64,000 nt of DNA from JAGXSE01 sp040757295 (GCA_040757295.1 JBFLXH010000011.1:5284-69283); one strand, 5' to 3'; counted from the first letter of the stretch, positions 51,809-60,375 are shown. The notes: a model not told the origin generated them from the letters alone. Numbers and translations: made by a program.

Positions 51809-54360
51809 CAGACTACCTCCTTCATCTTGCTGCTCCTAGTAATAGCCTGGAACTTGCATTTTTCTGCACAGGCGCCGCATTTAATGCAATAGGCGATCTC
51901 GATGATGTGGGGTTGTTTTCGTTCGCCCCGGATAGCGTTTACCCGGCAGACCTTGACACAAACGCCACAGCCGGTACATTTATCTGGCAGGATCAGATAA
52001 TCTAACAGGTCTTCACAAACTCCCGCAGGACAGCACTTTTCTTCAATGTGCCGCCGGTATTCCTCCCGGAAGTAGCGCAGGGTGCTTAAAACCGGGTTGG
52101 GGGCCGTTTTGCCCAAGCCGCATAAGGAAGCGTTAGCCACCACGTTGGCCAGCCGTTCCAGGTCCCCCAGGTCCTGGGGCTTGGCCTGCCCAGTAGTAAT
52201 TCTTTCTAGTATTTCCAGCATTTTTTTCGAGCCTTCCCGGCAAGGGATACACTTGCCGCAAGATTCTTCCTGGATAAAGTTCATGAAAAAGCGGGCAATC
52301 TCGACCATACAAGTGCCCTCATCCATTACCACCAGCCCCCCGGAGCCGACCATTGCCCCTACCCCTTTTAAGGATTCGTAGTCCAGCGGCAATTCTAGGT
52401 GTTCAGCCGTCAGGCATCCTCCTGAAGGGCCGCCGATCTGGACGGCTTTAAAAGGATATTCCCGGCGCATCCCCCCGCCGATATCAAACACCACTTTGCG
52501 CAAGGGAGTCCCCATTGCCACTTCTACCAGGCCGGTGCGGGCCACCTGGCCGGCCAGGGCAAAGGTTTTGGTGCCCGGGCTAGTGGGGGTGCCGTACTGG
52601 CGGAAAGCTGCAGCTCCTTCTTTAATGATATAAGGCACCAAGGCCAAAGTCTCCACGTTATTAATCACCGTCGGCTTGCCCCAAAGGCCGGAAACAGCCG
52701 GGAAGGGAGGCCGGGGACGGGGCATGCCCCGCTGGCCTTCAATGGAAGCAAGGAGGGCCGTCTCTTCGCCGCAGACAAAGGCACCAGCTCCTTCCTTCAG
52801 GCGAATATTAAGAGAAAAACTGCTGCCGAGGATATTCTCTCCTAGCAAGCCCCAGTCCTTTGCCTCTTTCAGGGCCTGGTAAGTGCGGCTGACGGCCAGG
52901 GGATATTCCGCCCGGAGATAAATATAAGCCTCATCAGCCCCCACAGCATAGGCAGCCAGGGCGATGCCCTCCAAAACCCGGTGGGGGTCGCCTTCCAGGA
53001 GGCTTCTGTCCATAAAGGCCCCTGGGTCTCCCTCATCAGCATTGCAAACGATGTATTTCTTGTCTCCCAAGGCCTGGCGGCAGGCATCCCATTTCACGCC
53101 TGTCAAAAATCCTCCTCCGCCTCGCCCTCTTAAGCCAGCGGCCTTAACTTCAGCCACTACCTGTTCTGGAGTCATGTCAAAGAGAGCCCGGGCCAGGGCT
53201 TGGTAGCCGCCAAAGGCCAGGTATTCCCGGATATCCTCGCTGTCTAAACGGCCGCAGGTGGCCATCGCGATCTTCTCTTGGTTGGCATAAAAAGGGATCT
53301 GAGATTCAAAAGGCAAAAGCTCCTGGTTTGGCCCCTGGTACAAGAGCCGGGGTATAATCCGTCCCCCGAGCACAGTTTCCGTAACGATTTCATTAGCATC
53401 CTCCGGCTTGACCCGGGCATAGACGATGCGCCCCGGCTCCAGCACCACCAGGGGTGCCAGCTGGCAATAGCCATGGCAGCCGGCCTTAATGAGCCCTGCT
53501 TCTCCCTTTCCCGCCGGCTGGGGCTGGTGATGGGGAAAGGCCGGAACGGGTTTAGGGTGAACAGGCTGTCCCTCGCCATGCTTGGGCAAATAGCCCAAAC
53601 GGGCTTTAAGACCCCGGGCGTCCAGAGCTTGGCTTAGGGCGTCATATAACTCCTGAGCCCCGCTGGCAATGCAAGCTGTCTCCATGCAAACCAGCAGGCG
53701 AATCTTTTGCGCCTCTATTTCCGTCTGGTACCGGGCAGCAGCCCGATCCAGGTCAGCTCGGCTGGCTAATAGATCGGGAAGAGAGGGTTTGGGCTGGATG
53801 GCTTGGCCTAAATCTGCCGCCGGCGGCTCTGGTTTGGCCGGCGGGATCAAAGCCTCTTCCGCCGCTAGCCGAAGTACCAGCTGGGTGGCCTCCGCCGGAG
53901 TCAGGTTGCCGTATACCTCCTTGTCATTGACCATCACTACAGGTGCCAGCCCGCAGGCGCCAACACAGGCTACCCTCTCCACGGTAAACTTAAGGTCAGC
54001 GGTGGTCTCTGAGCTTGTAACCGAAGCGGAAAGCCCTGCGGCTTCCCGGATGGCGTAGTTCAGTTTTTCTGAACCCCGGACATGGCAGGCAGTACCGTCA
54101 CATACCTTTATCACGAAGCGGCCCCGGGGTTCCAGGGTAAACTGGGAATAAAAAGTCCCAACTCCAAAGACAATTGCAGGCGGGAGATCCAGGGCGTTGG
54201 CCACATAAGCCAAGGTTTCTTCCGGCAGGTAGCGGTATTCCCCTTGAATATCCTGAAGCATGGCTACCAGGTTGGATACCTTGCCTCCGTGGCGGGCAAC
54301 AATGGCGTTTAATTTCTCGATCTTGCTCAAGGGCTGTGCTTGTTGCGGGTTGGCAGTCAT
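51808..54360 (-). CDS. HydC-HydB fusion (NuoE-NuoF) of the second hydrogenase module
   Basis: This 850-residue fusion combines what are two genes in module 1. Residues 1-165 are NuoE-like with C87, C92, C132 and C136. A proline-rich linker at 170-200 leads to a thioredoxin-like [2Fe-2S] domain (C225, C230, C295, C299). NuoF follows from about 340, with RGRGGGGFLTG, CNADEGDPGAFMD and SCGKCIPCREG. Two ferredoxin motifs end the protein. The thioredoxin-like domain contains an unusual Pro/His-rich insert at about 257-286. First gene of the whole hydrogenase operon, 85 bases after a Rex operator. Confidence 0.93.
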   Translation of the reverse strand: MTANPQQAQPLSKIEKLNAIVARHGGKVSNLVAMLQDIQGEYRYLPEETLAYVANALDLPPAIVFGVGTFYSQFTLEPRGRFVIKVCDGTACHVRGSEKLNYAIREAAGLSASVTSSETTADLKFTVERVACVGACGLAPVVMVNDKEVYGNLTPAEATQLVLRLAAEEALIPPAKPEPPAADLGQAIQPKPSLPDLLASRADLDRAAARYQTEIEAQKIRLLVCMETACIASGAQELYDALSQALDARGLKARLGYLPKHGEGQPVHPKPVPAFPHHQPQPAGKGEAGLIKAGCHGYCQLAPLVVLEPGRIVYARVKPEDANEIVTETVLGGRIIPRLLYQGPNQELLPFESQIPFYANQEKIAMATCGRLDSEDIREYLAFGGYQALARALFDMTPEQVVAEVKAAGLRGRGGGGFLTGVKWDACRQALGDKKYIVCNADEGDPGAFMDRSLLEGDPHRVLEGIALAAYAVGADEAYIYLRAEYPLAVSRTYQALKEAKDWGLLGENILGSSFSLNIRLKEGAGAFVCGEETALLASIEGQRGMPRPRPPFPAVSGLWGKPTVINNVETLALVPYIIKEGAAAFRQYGTPTSPGTKTFALAGQVARTGLVEVAMGTPLRKVVFDIGGGMRREYPFKAVQIGGPSGGCLTAEHLELPLDYESLKGVGAMVGSGGLVVMDEGTCMVEIARFFMNFIQEESCGKCIPCREGSKKMLEILERITTGQAKPQDLGDLERLANVVANASLCGLGKTAPNPVLSTLRYFREEYRRHIEEKCCPAGVCEDLLDYLILPDKCTGCGVCVKVCRVNAIRGERKQPHIIEIAYCIKCGACAEKCKFQAITRSSKMKEVV

Positions 54361-54600
54361 AAGTTAGCTTTCCCCCCTTTTTTAATGCCTGGAAATATTA
54401 CTAGACTGAGCAATTTTCTTTGCTATTCTGGAGGCATTCTGGCCTTGTGCAATAATTCACAAAAAAAATAACAACTACCTCACCTCCTCCGGCAAAGGTG
54501 CCACCCCTGCCCCAGGTGTAACTACCCTGAAAATAACTATTTAACCATTTCTATTTGCTGATGGTGAAGCAAAGTTGCTCAGAGTCTTGCTTTTTGGTGG
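54361..54600 (-). promoter_or_regulatory. Promoter and leader region of the hydrogenase operon
   Basis: About 240 bases of non-coding DNA precede the operon. It contains the Rex operator (54445-54462) and an A-rich stretch; no -35/-10 pair stands out clearly on the minus strand. AAGGGGGGAAAGC just before the ATG is the ribosome site. Confidence 0.5.
54445..54462. promoter_or_regulatory. Rex operator
   Basis: TTGTGCAATAATTCACAA matches the Rex consensus TTGTGAAATAATTCACAA except for one base. Rex is the NADH/NAD-sensing repressor of fermentation and hydrogenase genes in Gram-positive anaerobes, so the operon would be induced when NADH accumulates. Confidence 0.82.
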
Positions 54601-54975
54601 TCAGACCTCCACACCGCCTACGGCGGCACCATCAGACGAGGAAAATTTTATCACATATGGCTACCCGCTCTAATACCCCCGCTTCTTTAAAGCGGCGGGA
54701 TAAGAGCGGCTACGCCCCTGCATTAACTGGCTCTAAGCTTCAGCGGGGGTCACAATCCCCCTCTGAAGCCAAGACCCAGTTGAATTTCAGGGCAGAATTC
54801 AGCAGTCAGACCCCCACGCCGCTTATCGCGGCACCATCAGAGGGATGAAAAAATATGACAAGCTATTTTCAGGGCAGAATACTGGAAGACGAAAAGCGCA
54901 CTTCCATTCTGGCTTCTAATTCCTGGCTTCTAACTTCTGCCTACTGGCTACTGACTAATGGCTAATGCCAATACC
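54601..54975. repeat. Mosaic repeat cluster D-A-C-D
   Basis: Module D (54601-54638, CCGCCTACGGCGG) is followed by module A (54650-54700, ATGGCTACCCGCTC ... AAGCGGCGGGA) and module C (about 54725-54786, GGGGG/CCCCC and GCCAAGACCCAGTTGAA). A second D copy follows (54806-54875, almost identical to 41213-41280), then repeated CTTCTAATTCCTGGCTTCTAA wording to about 54970. Confidence 0.75.
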
Positions 54976-55217
54976 TTTGGCCCCATTTTCGTTTCTCTGC
55001 TGGTACCAACCCAGGTGGCGTGGGGGTCTACTCAGGAGCCAGGAGTCAGAATGAAAAAACGGTTAAGTAGCAGAAAATAGTCTAATAGAAAATTTGGTCT
55101 TTCTTGTCCAATGCTAGGTGGCGCTCGGTCTTTTGGCTCTGAAGTTTTAATACCTGTACTTACAAAAAAAGATATGTGAAACTAGCTGCCGATTATGTTA
55201 AAAAAATCACAATGTTA
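54976..55217. other. Non-coding stretch
   Basis: No gene or clear motif is seen. Fragments such as CAGGAGCCAGGAGTCAGAAT resemble the neighbouring repeat wording. Confidence 0.4.
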
Positions 55218-55515
55218 TTATAACATACCAACATCGCCTTCACAATAATAAACAGGAGTTATGAAGTTGATGTAACTTAATGCCAAATACACAACTCCAA
55301 AAAATATTTCAAAAATGGCCCCAGGTATTACCAAAAAGACTTGACTTTTTTGAAACAGCCCCATAATCGAAGTGGATGGTATTTTTTCCCATCCCTCTGA
55401 CGATATGGGTGATACAATGAAAAAACTGTGCAAACCAACCTTCGAGAAAAAGGATCACGGTCGAGGAGCCGGGATACCGGTACTCAAAAAATCTGGGATA
55501 AACATGGGATTGCAA
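55218..55515 (-). pseudogene. Decayed DUF4386-like membrane protein, C-terminal part
   Basis: Two overlapping minus-strand frames together resemble the C-terminus of DUF4386 membrane proteins. One frame gives PRFFEYRYPGSS then LFLEGWFAQFFHC. The other gives GLFQKSQVFLVIPGAIFEIFFGVVYLAL. At least one frameshift separates them and no N-terminal part exists. The assignment rests on the PGAIFEIFFG pattern only. Confidence 0.4.
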
Positions 55516-55538
55516 TATTTAACTGAACTAATTATAAT
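55510..55538 (+). promoter_or_regulatory. Possible fhs promoter
   Basis: TTGCAA, 17 bases, TATAAT. It would give a leader of about 340 bases containing repeat copy 3 before fhs. Confidence 0.5.
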
Positions 55539-55628
55539 GTAAAGTGTGTGAAATGTGGAACATAATACCTTTCTTGCTACAGCATCTTATTTCCAGCGCT
55601 TCAATTCCTCCCTTCGCTAAGAAAATAC

Positions 55629-55736
55629 ATAAAATGAGCAAGGCCACTAATTATTCATTGATTAAATGTGGCCTGAAAGCGAATTTTCATGCTCGGCTTC
55701 ATTGAGTAATCATATTTTAGTCCTCGCCGAGCATAT
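55629..55736 (+). repeat. Two-hairpin intergenic repeat, copy 3 (divergent)
   Basis: The first stem is AAGGCCAC/GTGGCCTG. The second stem is ATGCTCGGC/GCCGAGCAT instead of ATACTCGGC/GCCGAGTAT, a paired change that keeps the hairpin. The loop differs (TTCATTGAGTAATCATATTTTAG in place of the usual one). Confidence 0.85.
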
Positions 55737-55889
55737 AATTCGGAGTTTTGCTGTATTACTACAAATGAAACCGATATTGTCAATCAATTCAGCTTTTCCC
55801 CCTATTCTGAAAATTATGGTTGAGATGGTCGATCCTTTCCGGATGGCCATTGAAATAGTAGGAATTAAGAAAAAAAAGGAGTGAGAGAC

Positions 55890-57569
55890 TTGACAAGCGT
55901 TCCCAGTGACATTGAAATTGCCCAGGCGGCGAAAATGAAGCCGGTGATGGAAATAGCCCGGCAGTTAGGTATTGATGAGGACGAGATTGATCTTTATGGC
56001 AAGTACAAAGGAAAAGTGTCCTTAGATGTCTATAAGCGTTTAAAGGACAAGCCCGACGGCAAATTGATTTTAGTTACGGCTATTAACCCCACTCCGGCCG
56101 GTGAGGGTAAAACCACCACCAGCGTAGGCTTGACTGATGGCTTGGCCAAATTGGGGAAAAACGTGATTGTTTGCTTAAGAGAACCTTCCTTGGGTCCCAG
56201 CTTTGGGGTGAAAGGCGGCGCTGCTGGCGGCGGCTATGCCCAGGTCGTTCCTATGGAAGACATCAACCTGCATTTTACCGGGGATATTCATGCTGTTACC
56301 TATGCCCATAACCTCCTGGCTGCTTTGATTGACAACCATATCCACCAGGGGAATGCTCTTAATATTGATCCCCGCCAGATCGTTTTCCGCCGGGTAATTG
56401 ACCTAAACGACAGGGCTCTGCGGAAAATTATCATTGGTCTAGGCGGCAGGACCGAAGGCGTACCTAGAGAGTCTGGCTTTGACATTTCTGTGGCCTCTGA
56501 AATTATGGCTATTCTTTGTCTGTCTAGTGACCTGATGGACCTGAAAGCCCGCTTTGCCAAGATTGTGGTGGCCTACACCTATGACGGCAAGGCAGTTACC
56601 GCAGCTGATCTGGAGGCCCAGGGTTCCATGGCTCTCTTGATGAAGGACGCTATTAAACCCAACCTGGTGCAAACCTTGGAGAATACCCCGGCCTTCCTCC
56701 ATGGCGGTCCCTTTGCTAACATTGCTCATGGATGCAACAGTATCACAGCTACCAAGATGGCCCTGAAGCTGGCTGACTATGTGGTAACAGAAGCAGGCTT
56801 TGGTGCTGACCTGGGAGCGGAAAAATTCTTCGACCTGAAGTGCCGGTTTGCCGGCCTCAAACCTGCGGCAGCAGTAATCGTTGCGACTGTTCGGGCCCTA
56901 AAAATGCACGGTGGCGTACCCAAGGCAGAGCTGGGCAAGGAGAATTTGGAGGCTCTATCCAAGGGTATCGAAAACCTGGAAAAACACATTGAGAACGTGT
57001 CCAAGTTTGGCGTGCCGGTTGTGGTGGCCGTTAACGCCTTCCCGACCGATACCGAAGCCGAGAAGAAGGCTCTCTATGACCGGGTCCAGGCTATGGGGGC
57101 AGAAGTGGCTATTTCCGAAGTATGGGCTAAAGGTGGCGAAGGCGGTAAAGAATTGGCCTCTAAGGTGCTTAGCACTATCGAGAACAAACCGTCTAATTTC
57201 CGTGTACTATATGAAACAGCTTTGCCCATTAAGGAAAAGATTGAAAAGATCTGCACAGAAATTTATGGGGCTGACGGCGTAGTTTACGCGCCCGAAGCTG
57301 AGAAAGCTATTGAAAAGTTCACTGAACTTGGCTATGGAGACCTGCCTATTTGCATGGCCAAAACCCAGTACTCCTTCTCCGATGATCTGACTAAACTGGG
57401 ACGCCCGCGGAATTTCAAAATTAATGTAAGGGAAGTCCGCCTGTCTGCCGGCGCTGGGTTCCTGGTCTGCATAACGGGGGCTCTGATGACCATGCCCGGT
57501 CTGCCCAAAAAGCCTGCTGCCAATGTGATTGACATTGACGAGGATGGCAAGATCTCCGGCCTGTTCTAA
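55890..57569 (+). CDS. fhs: Formate-tetrahydrofolate ligase
   Basis: This 559-residue enzyme makes 10-formyl-tetrahydrofolate from formate and ATP, a step of the Wood-Ljungdahl methyl branch and of one-carbon supply. Motifs TPAGEGKTTTSVGLTDGL (P-loop), EPSLGPSFGVKGGAAGGGY, FTGDIHAV and HGGPFANIAHGCNS are intact. TTG 55890 is nine bases after AAAGGAG and gives the family start TSVPSDIEIAQAAKMKPV; GTG 55881 abuts the ribosome site. It is followed by a terminator and a folate-related small gene. Confidence 0.95.
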   Translation: MTSVPSDIEIAQAAKMKPVMEIARQLGIDEDEIDLYGKYKGKVSLDVYKRLKDKPDGKLILVTAINPTPAGEGKTTTSVGLTDGLAKLGKNVIVCLREPSLGPSFGVKGGAAGGGYAQVVPMEDINLHFTGDIHAVTYAHNLLAALIDNHIHQGNALNIDPRQIVFRRVIDLNDRALRKIIIGLGGRTEGVPRESGFDISVASEIMAILCLSSDLMDLKARFAKIVVAYTYDGKAVTAADLEAQGSMALLMKDAIKPNLVQTLENTPAFLHGGPFANIAHGCNSITATKMALKLADYVVTEAGFGADLGAEKFFDLKCRFAGLKPAAAVIVATVRALKMHGGVPKAELGKENLEALSKGIENLEKHIENVSKFGVPVVVAVNAFPTDTEAEKKALYDRVQAMGAEVAISEVWAKGGEGGKELASKVLSTIENKPSNFRVLYETALPIKEKIEKICTEIYGADGVVYAPEAEKAIEKFTELGYGDLPICMAKTQYSFSDDLTKLGRPRNFKINVREVRLSAGAGFLVCITGALMTMPGLPKKPAANVIDIDEDGKISGLF

Positions 57570-57579
57570 AGTATAATTC

Positions 57580-57612
57580 AAGGAACCCTGGGGTGCCGCC
57601 CTGGGGTTCTTG
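57580..57612 (+). terminator. Terminator after fhs
   Basis: AAGGAACCC and GGGGTTCTT enclose a second GGG/CCC pairing. The T tract is short, so it may be leaky into the next gene. Confidence 0.5.
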
Positions 57613-57632
57613 ATTAATCGGAGGTATTCGCC

Positions 57633-57989
57633 ATGAGATTGCTGACGATTAACAATATTGAACAGGCCAAAGAAGCTATCCGGCAGGTGGGGGCCGATGA
57701 ATCCGGGGTTGTGCTAATGGCCCCCAAGGCTCTGTTCCGGGTTGTTAAGCTGGAGGAAATTAGCTTTAAAGCTGCCAACATCCTCAAACAGGAGATGCTC
57801 TCCATTGGTGGGGAGGCTGCCGTGCATCGGGGAGTAATTAATCATACAGTAGAAACAACTGATGTCATCCTGATGGGCACGGTGGCCCATTACCGGCGCC
57901 TGGTCAGGAAACTAAGAGCTCAACCCTTCGGCCTGCGCCAGACTGCCGAGGAGCTGCATCAACTAATTTTGAGTACCTTAAAAGAATAG
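57633..57989 (+). CDS. Free-standing domain similar to the N-terminal extension of dihydropteroate synthase
   Basis: This 118-residue protein carries NIEQAKEAIRQVGADESGV, MAPKALFRVVKLEEISFKAANILKQEM and VHRGVINHTVETTDVILMGT, which I recognise from the N-terminal region of clostridial and archaeal-type dihydropteroate synthases. The pterin-binding TIM barrel is absent and no frameshifted continuation follows. AGGAGGT-like GGAGGTATT precedes the ATG. Next to fhs, a role in folate or pterin metabolism is plausible but unproven. Confidence 0.65.
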   Translation: MRLLTINNIEQAKEAIRQVGADESGVVLMAPKALFRVVKLEEISFKAANILKQEMLSIGGEAAVHRGVINHTVETTDVILMGTVAHYRRLVRKLRAQPFGLRQTAEELHQLILSTLKE

Positions 57990-58018
57990 GCACCAAGCTT
58001 TGGCCCCATCAAAGCAGT

Positions 58019-58124
58019 TATAATGAGCGAGGCCACTAATTATTCATTGATTTACCGTGGCCTCAAAGCGAATTTCATACTCGGCTTCATTATTATAATG
58101 CAATTTTATCCCTTGCCGAGTATA
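58019..58124 (+). repeat. Two-hairpin intergenic repeat, copy 4
   Basis: Nearly identical to copy 1 (GAGGCCAC/GTGGCCTC and ATACTCGGC/GCCGAGTAT), with a one-base change in the second loop (ATTATTATAATG). Confidence 0.9.
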
Positions 58125-58287
58125 TTAAAAATGTAATGCCCCAGGCTATTGCTCCCCTTCCAAAGGCGTGTTAAAATACTGTCATGGGCAGCATCCTTCG
58201 GAGCTGTACCTGAATTTTTACCTGTACCCAAAAACTAAAGCCGCTTGGATCCTATGGACCGGGACGGGGAAATAAGAGTCTTTAATT

Positions 58288-58321
58288 CTGCCTTCCTGTC
58301 CAGGGGAGGCAGTTGTTTTTT
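58288..58321 (+). terminator. Leader terminator (possible attenuator) before panC
   Basis: CTGCCTTCC-TGTCCA-GGGGAGGCAG is followed by TTGTTTTTT, only 30 bases upstream of the panC start. A TAAAAT -10-like element near 58172 would give a leader of about 110 bases with further small stems (AGCATCCTTCGGAGCT). Termination control of panCD is possible. Confidence 0.55.
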
Positions 58322-58352
58322 GGGGGGAAAACATGCAAGGAGGTTAAAGACA

Positions 58353-59219
58353 GTGGAAGTGTTATCTACCGTACAGGAGGTTCGTGCCTTTGTCAAAAAA
58401 CAGAGGAACCAGGGAAAAAGTATTGGTTTTGTTCCGACCATGGGGGCCTTGCATGAAGGGCACCTGCAGCTGATGCGGTCTGCCAAAGAAGAGCATGAGA
58501 CGGTGATTATCAGTATCTTTGTCAATCCTACCCAGTTTGGCCAAGGAGAAGATTTTGCATTTTATCCCAGGGACTTCAGCCGGGATAGGGAGCTAGCCCA
58601 AGGAGTGGGGGTCGACGCGGTTTTTTATCCTGAGGTTGCAGAGATTTACCCGCCAGGTTTTAAGACCTATGTCAATGTTGAAGCCCTTTCCGAAATACTG
58701 TGCGGCAGGTCGCGGCAAGGCCATTTCCGGGGGGTGGCCACTGTGGTTGCCAAACTCTTAAATATTGTGCAGCCCGATACTGCCTATTTCGGTCAAAAGG
58801 ATGCTCAGCAGGCAACTCTGATTATGCGCATGGTGCAGGATTTGAACATACCTGTTGTAATTCGGGTTTTGCCCACCGTAAGGGAAGCAGACGGGCTGGC
58901 CATGAGTTCCAGAAATGTATATCTGTCCTCTGAGGAGCGAAAGGCCGCTACAGTCTTGCATCGGGCCTTGATGAAGTCGAAGCTGTTGTTGAGCCACGGG
59001 GAGATGAAGGCAGCTATGCTGGTGGAAGCTGTCCGCCGGGAGATTGAGGCAGAACCATTAGCAAGGATTGATTATGTGGAAATTCGTGATGCAAAGACCC
59101 TGGAAGAGGTTGATGTTGTTAAGGAACCTGTGCTGGTGGCTGTAGCAGTATTTTTTGGTGCTACCCGTTTAATTGATAACATTGTGCTGGGGGTGGAAGA
59201 ACATTGTACAGGCATATGA
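58353..59219 (+). CDS. panC: Pantothenate synthetase (pantoate-beta-alanine ligase)
   Basis: This 288-residue adenylate-forming ligase condenses pantoate and beta-alanine. PTMGALHEGHLQLM carries the HxGH-type nucleotide motif, and FVNPTQFG, GRSRQGHFRGVATVV, FGQKDAQQ and MSSRNVYL are all conserved. The frame opens at 58245 within the leader terminator, but GTG 58353 follows AAGGAGG and gives the family N-terminus. The panD start lies inside its 3' end. Confidence 0.95.
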   Translation: MEVLSTVQEVRAFVKKQRNQGKSIGFVPTMGALHEGHLQLMRSAKEEHETVIISIFVNPTQFGQGEDFAFYPRDFSRDRELAQGVGVDAVFYPEVAEIYPPGFKTYVNVEALSEILCGRSRQGHFRGVATVVAKLLNIVQPDTAYFGQKDAQQATLIMRMVQDLNIPVVIRVLPTVREADGLAMSSRNVYLSSEERKAATVLHRALMKSKLLLSHGEMKAAMLVEAVRREIEAEPLARIDYVEIRDAKTLEEVDVVKEPVLVAVAVFFGATRLIDNIVLGVEEHCTGI

Positions 59220-59587
59220 TGAAATCAAAAATTCACCGGGCGGTAGTGACGGAAGCAAATCTCAACTATGTGGGAAGTATTACGATTGACAGTCGTTTAA
59301 TGGCGGCAGCTGATATATTGCCCAACGAAAAAGTGCAAGTGGTAAATAACAATAACGGCCAAAGATTTGAAACCTATGTGATTGAGGGCCCCCCGGAAAG
59401 CGGGACAATATGTGTTAACGGTGCTGCTGCCCGGCTGGTCCAGCCAGGCGATGTTGTCATCATCATTTCTTATGCCTTAATAGAAAACGGGCAGGCAGCT
59501 CAATACCGCCCACGGATCGTATTTGTTGATCCGGCAAACCAGATTATTGAGGAGGCTGTGGAAGAAACCCCAGGCACTATCGGGTAG
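59204..59587 (+). CDS. panD: Aspartate 1-decarboxylase
   Basis: This 127-residue proenzyme makes beta-alanine for PanC. It self-cleaves between G24 and S25 (YVGS) to create the pyruvoyl group. With TTG 59204 as start (MYRHMMKSKIHR) the cleavage site falls at exactly the position found in Escherichia coli and Bacillus PanD. ATG 59216 would remove four residues. It overlaps panC by 16 bases. NGAAARLVQPGDVVIIISY is conserved. Repeat copy 5 follows its stop. Confidence 0.95.
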   Translation: MYRHMMKSKIHRAVVTEANLNYVGSITIDSRLMAAADILPNEKVQVVNNNNGQRFETYVIEGPPESGTICVNGAAARLVQPGDVVIIISYALIENGQAAQYRPRIVFVDPANQIIEEAVEETPGTIG

Positions 59588-59593
59588 GTCTTA

Positions 59594-59697
59594 TAATGAG
59601 CAAGGCCACTAATTATTCATTGATTTACCGTGGCCTCAAAGCGAATTTCATACTCGGCTTCATTATGATAATGCAATTTTATCCCTTGCCGAGTATA
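59594..59697 (+). repeat. Two-hairpin intergenic repeat, copy 5 (insertion boundaries visible)
   Basis: The 104-base insert sits between GGTAGGTCTTA and ATTGCTTTT. The same two flanks are directly joined in the degenerate duplicate at 60853-60945, so the ends of the element can be defined. TA is found at both borders. Confidence 0.88.
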
Positions 59698-59706
59698 ATT
59701 GCTTTT

Positions 59707-59732
59707 CCGGGCCTAAAGAGCCCGGTTTTTTT
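59707..59732 (+). terminator. Terminator of panCD
   Basis: CCGGGC-CTAAAGA-GCCCGG followed by seven T residues. It lies beyond the repeat. Confidence 0.85.
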
Positions 59733-59867
59733 GTCCCGGTGGTTTGCCGTAGAGGCGAAAAATTATGGCGCAGGAGAAAAATTATCGACCTGCGCCATAG
59801 CCCAATCAGAACAGTGGCCACCCGTTGAATAACAAGCGCCATGCTTTTTGTAAAAAGGGCGGAATTA

Positions 59868-59896
59868 TTGACCATTTGTTTATGCCATGTTAAGAT
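59868..59896 (+). promoter_or_regulatory. Promoter reading antisense toward the toxin gene
   Basis: TTGACC, 17 bases, TAAGAT on the plus strand. A 22-codon frame starting at TTG 59948 behind AGGGGAGTAAGGG follows and runs into the 3' end of the PIN gene on the opposite strand. Confidence 0.4.
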
Positions 59897-59985
59897 CAGG
59901 GAAAAGCCTATAGCCTTGGAAATAAATATTGCAGGGGAGTAAGGGCGTTGCAGGATTGCCTGTCCCGGCAGGACAACATCGGGGC

Positions 59986-60375
59986 TTATGCCCAGATCGT
60001 TTTTACCGGGTAGCGGGCAATTTCCTGGTCAGCAGTCAGGATATGCAGGTTTTCTAGCATGCCCTGGGCAATAAGAAGCCTGTCAAAAGGGTCCCGGTGA
60101 TACTCCGGGAGATTATAGACGTGCAGCGCGTGAATCATCTGAACTGGCAGGGGAATAATTTCATTAGCAGCCAATTGTTCTGAAATAAATGCTTCCAAGC
60201 TGCCCGGCAATTCCAGTTTGCCAATCCTGGCTTTAATGGCCATCTCCCAACCGCTGGCGGCACTGAGATACAGTTTGTTTTCCCCATCGCCGATTATTCC
60301 TCTAACACGTGGTGATAAACGAGGATCGTCTGTAATCCACCACAAGAAGGCATGGGTATCCAGCAGCGCCCTCAT
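59986..60375 (-). CDS. PIN-domain toxin (VapC-like)
   Basis: This 129-residue PIN RNase carries acidic metal ligands D6 (LLDTHAFLWW), E44 (WEMAIK), D95/D98 (HRDPFDRLLIAQ) and D116 (TADQE). It matches the Sll0205-type PIN toxins paired with Phd-like antitoxins and would cleave RNA when freed. Its start overlaps the antitoxin stop by four bases. Confidence 0.88.
   Translation of the reverse strand: MRALLDTHAFLWWITDDPRLSPRVRGIIGDGENKLYLSAASGWEMAIKARIGKLELPGSLEAFISEQLAANEIIPLPVQMIHALHVYNLPEYHRDPFDRLLIAQGMLENLHILTADQEIARYPVKTIWA

Noticed and set aside
54555..54848. 97-codon plus-strand ORF in the repeat cluster
   Set aside because: It is composed of modules D, A and C in series, with no ribosome site and no similarity.
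59596..59832. 78-codon ORF starting inside the two-hairpin repeat (SKATNYSLIYRGLKAN...), repeated in other copies
   Set aside because: The peptide is a by-product of the hairpin sequence. Copies lack a ribosome site, differ in frame and continue into unrelated flanks, and the paired changes follow the stems rather than codons.
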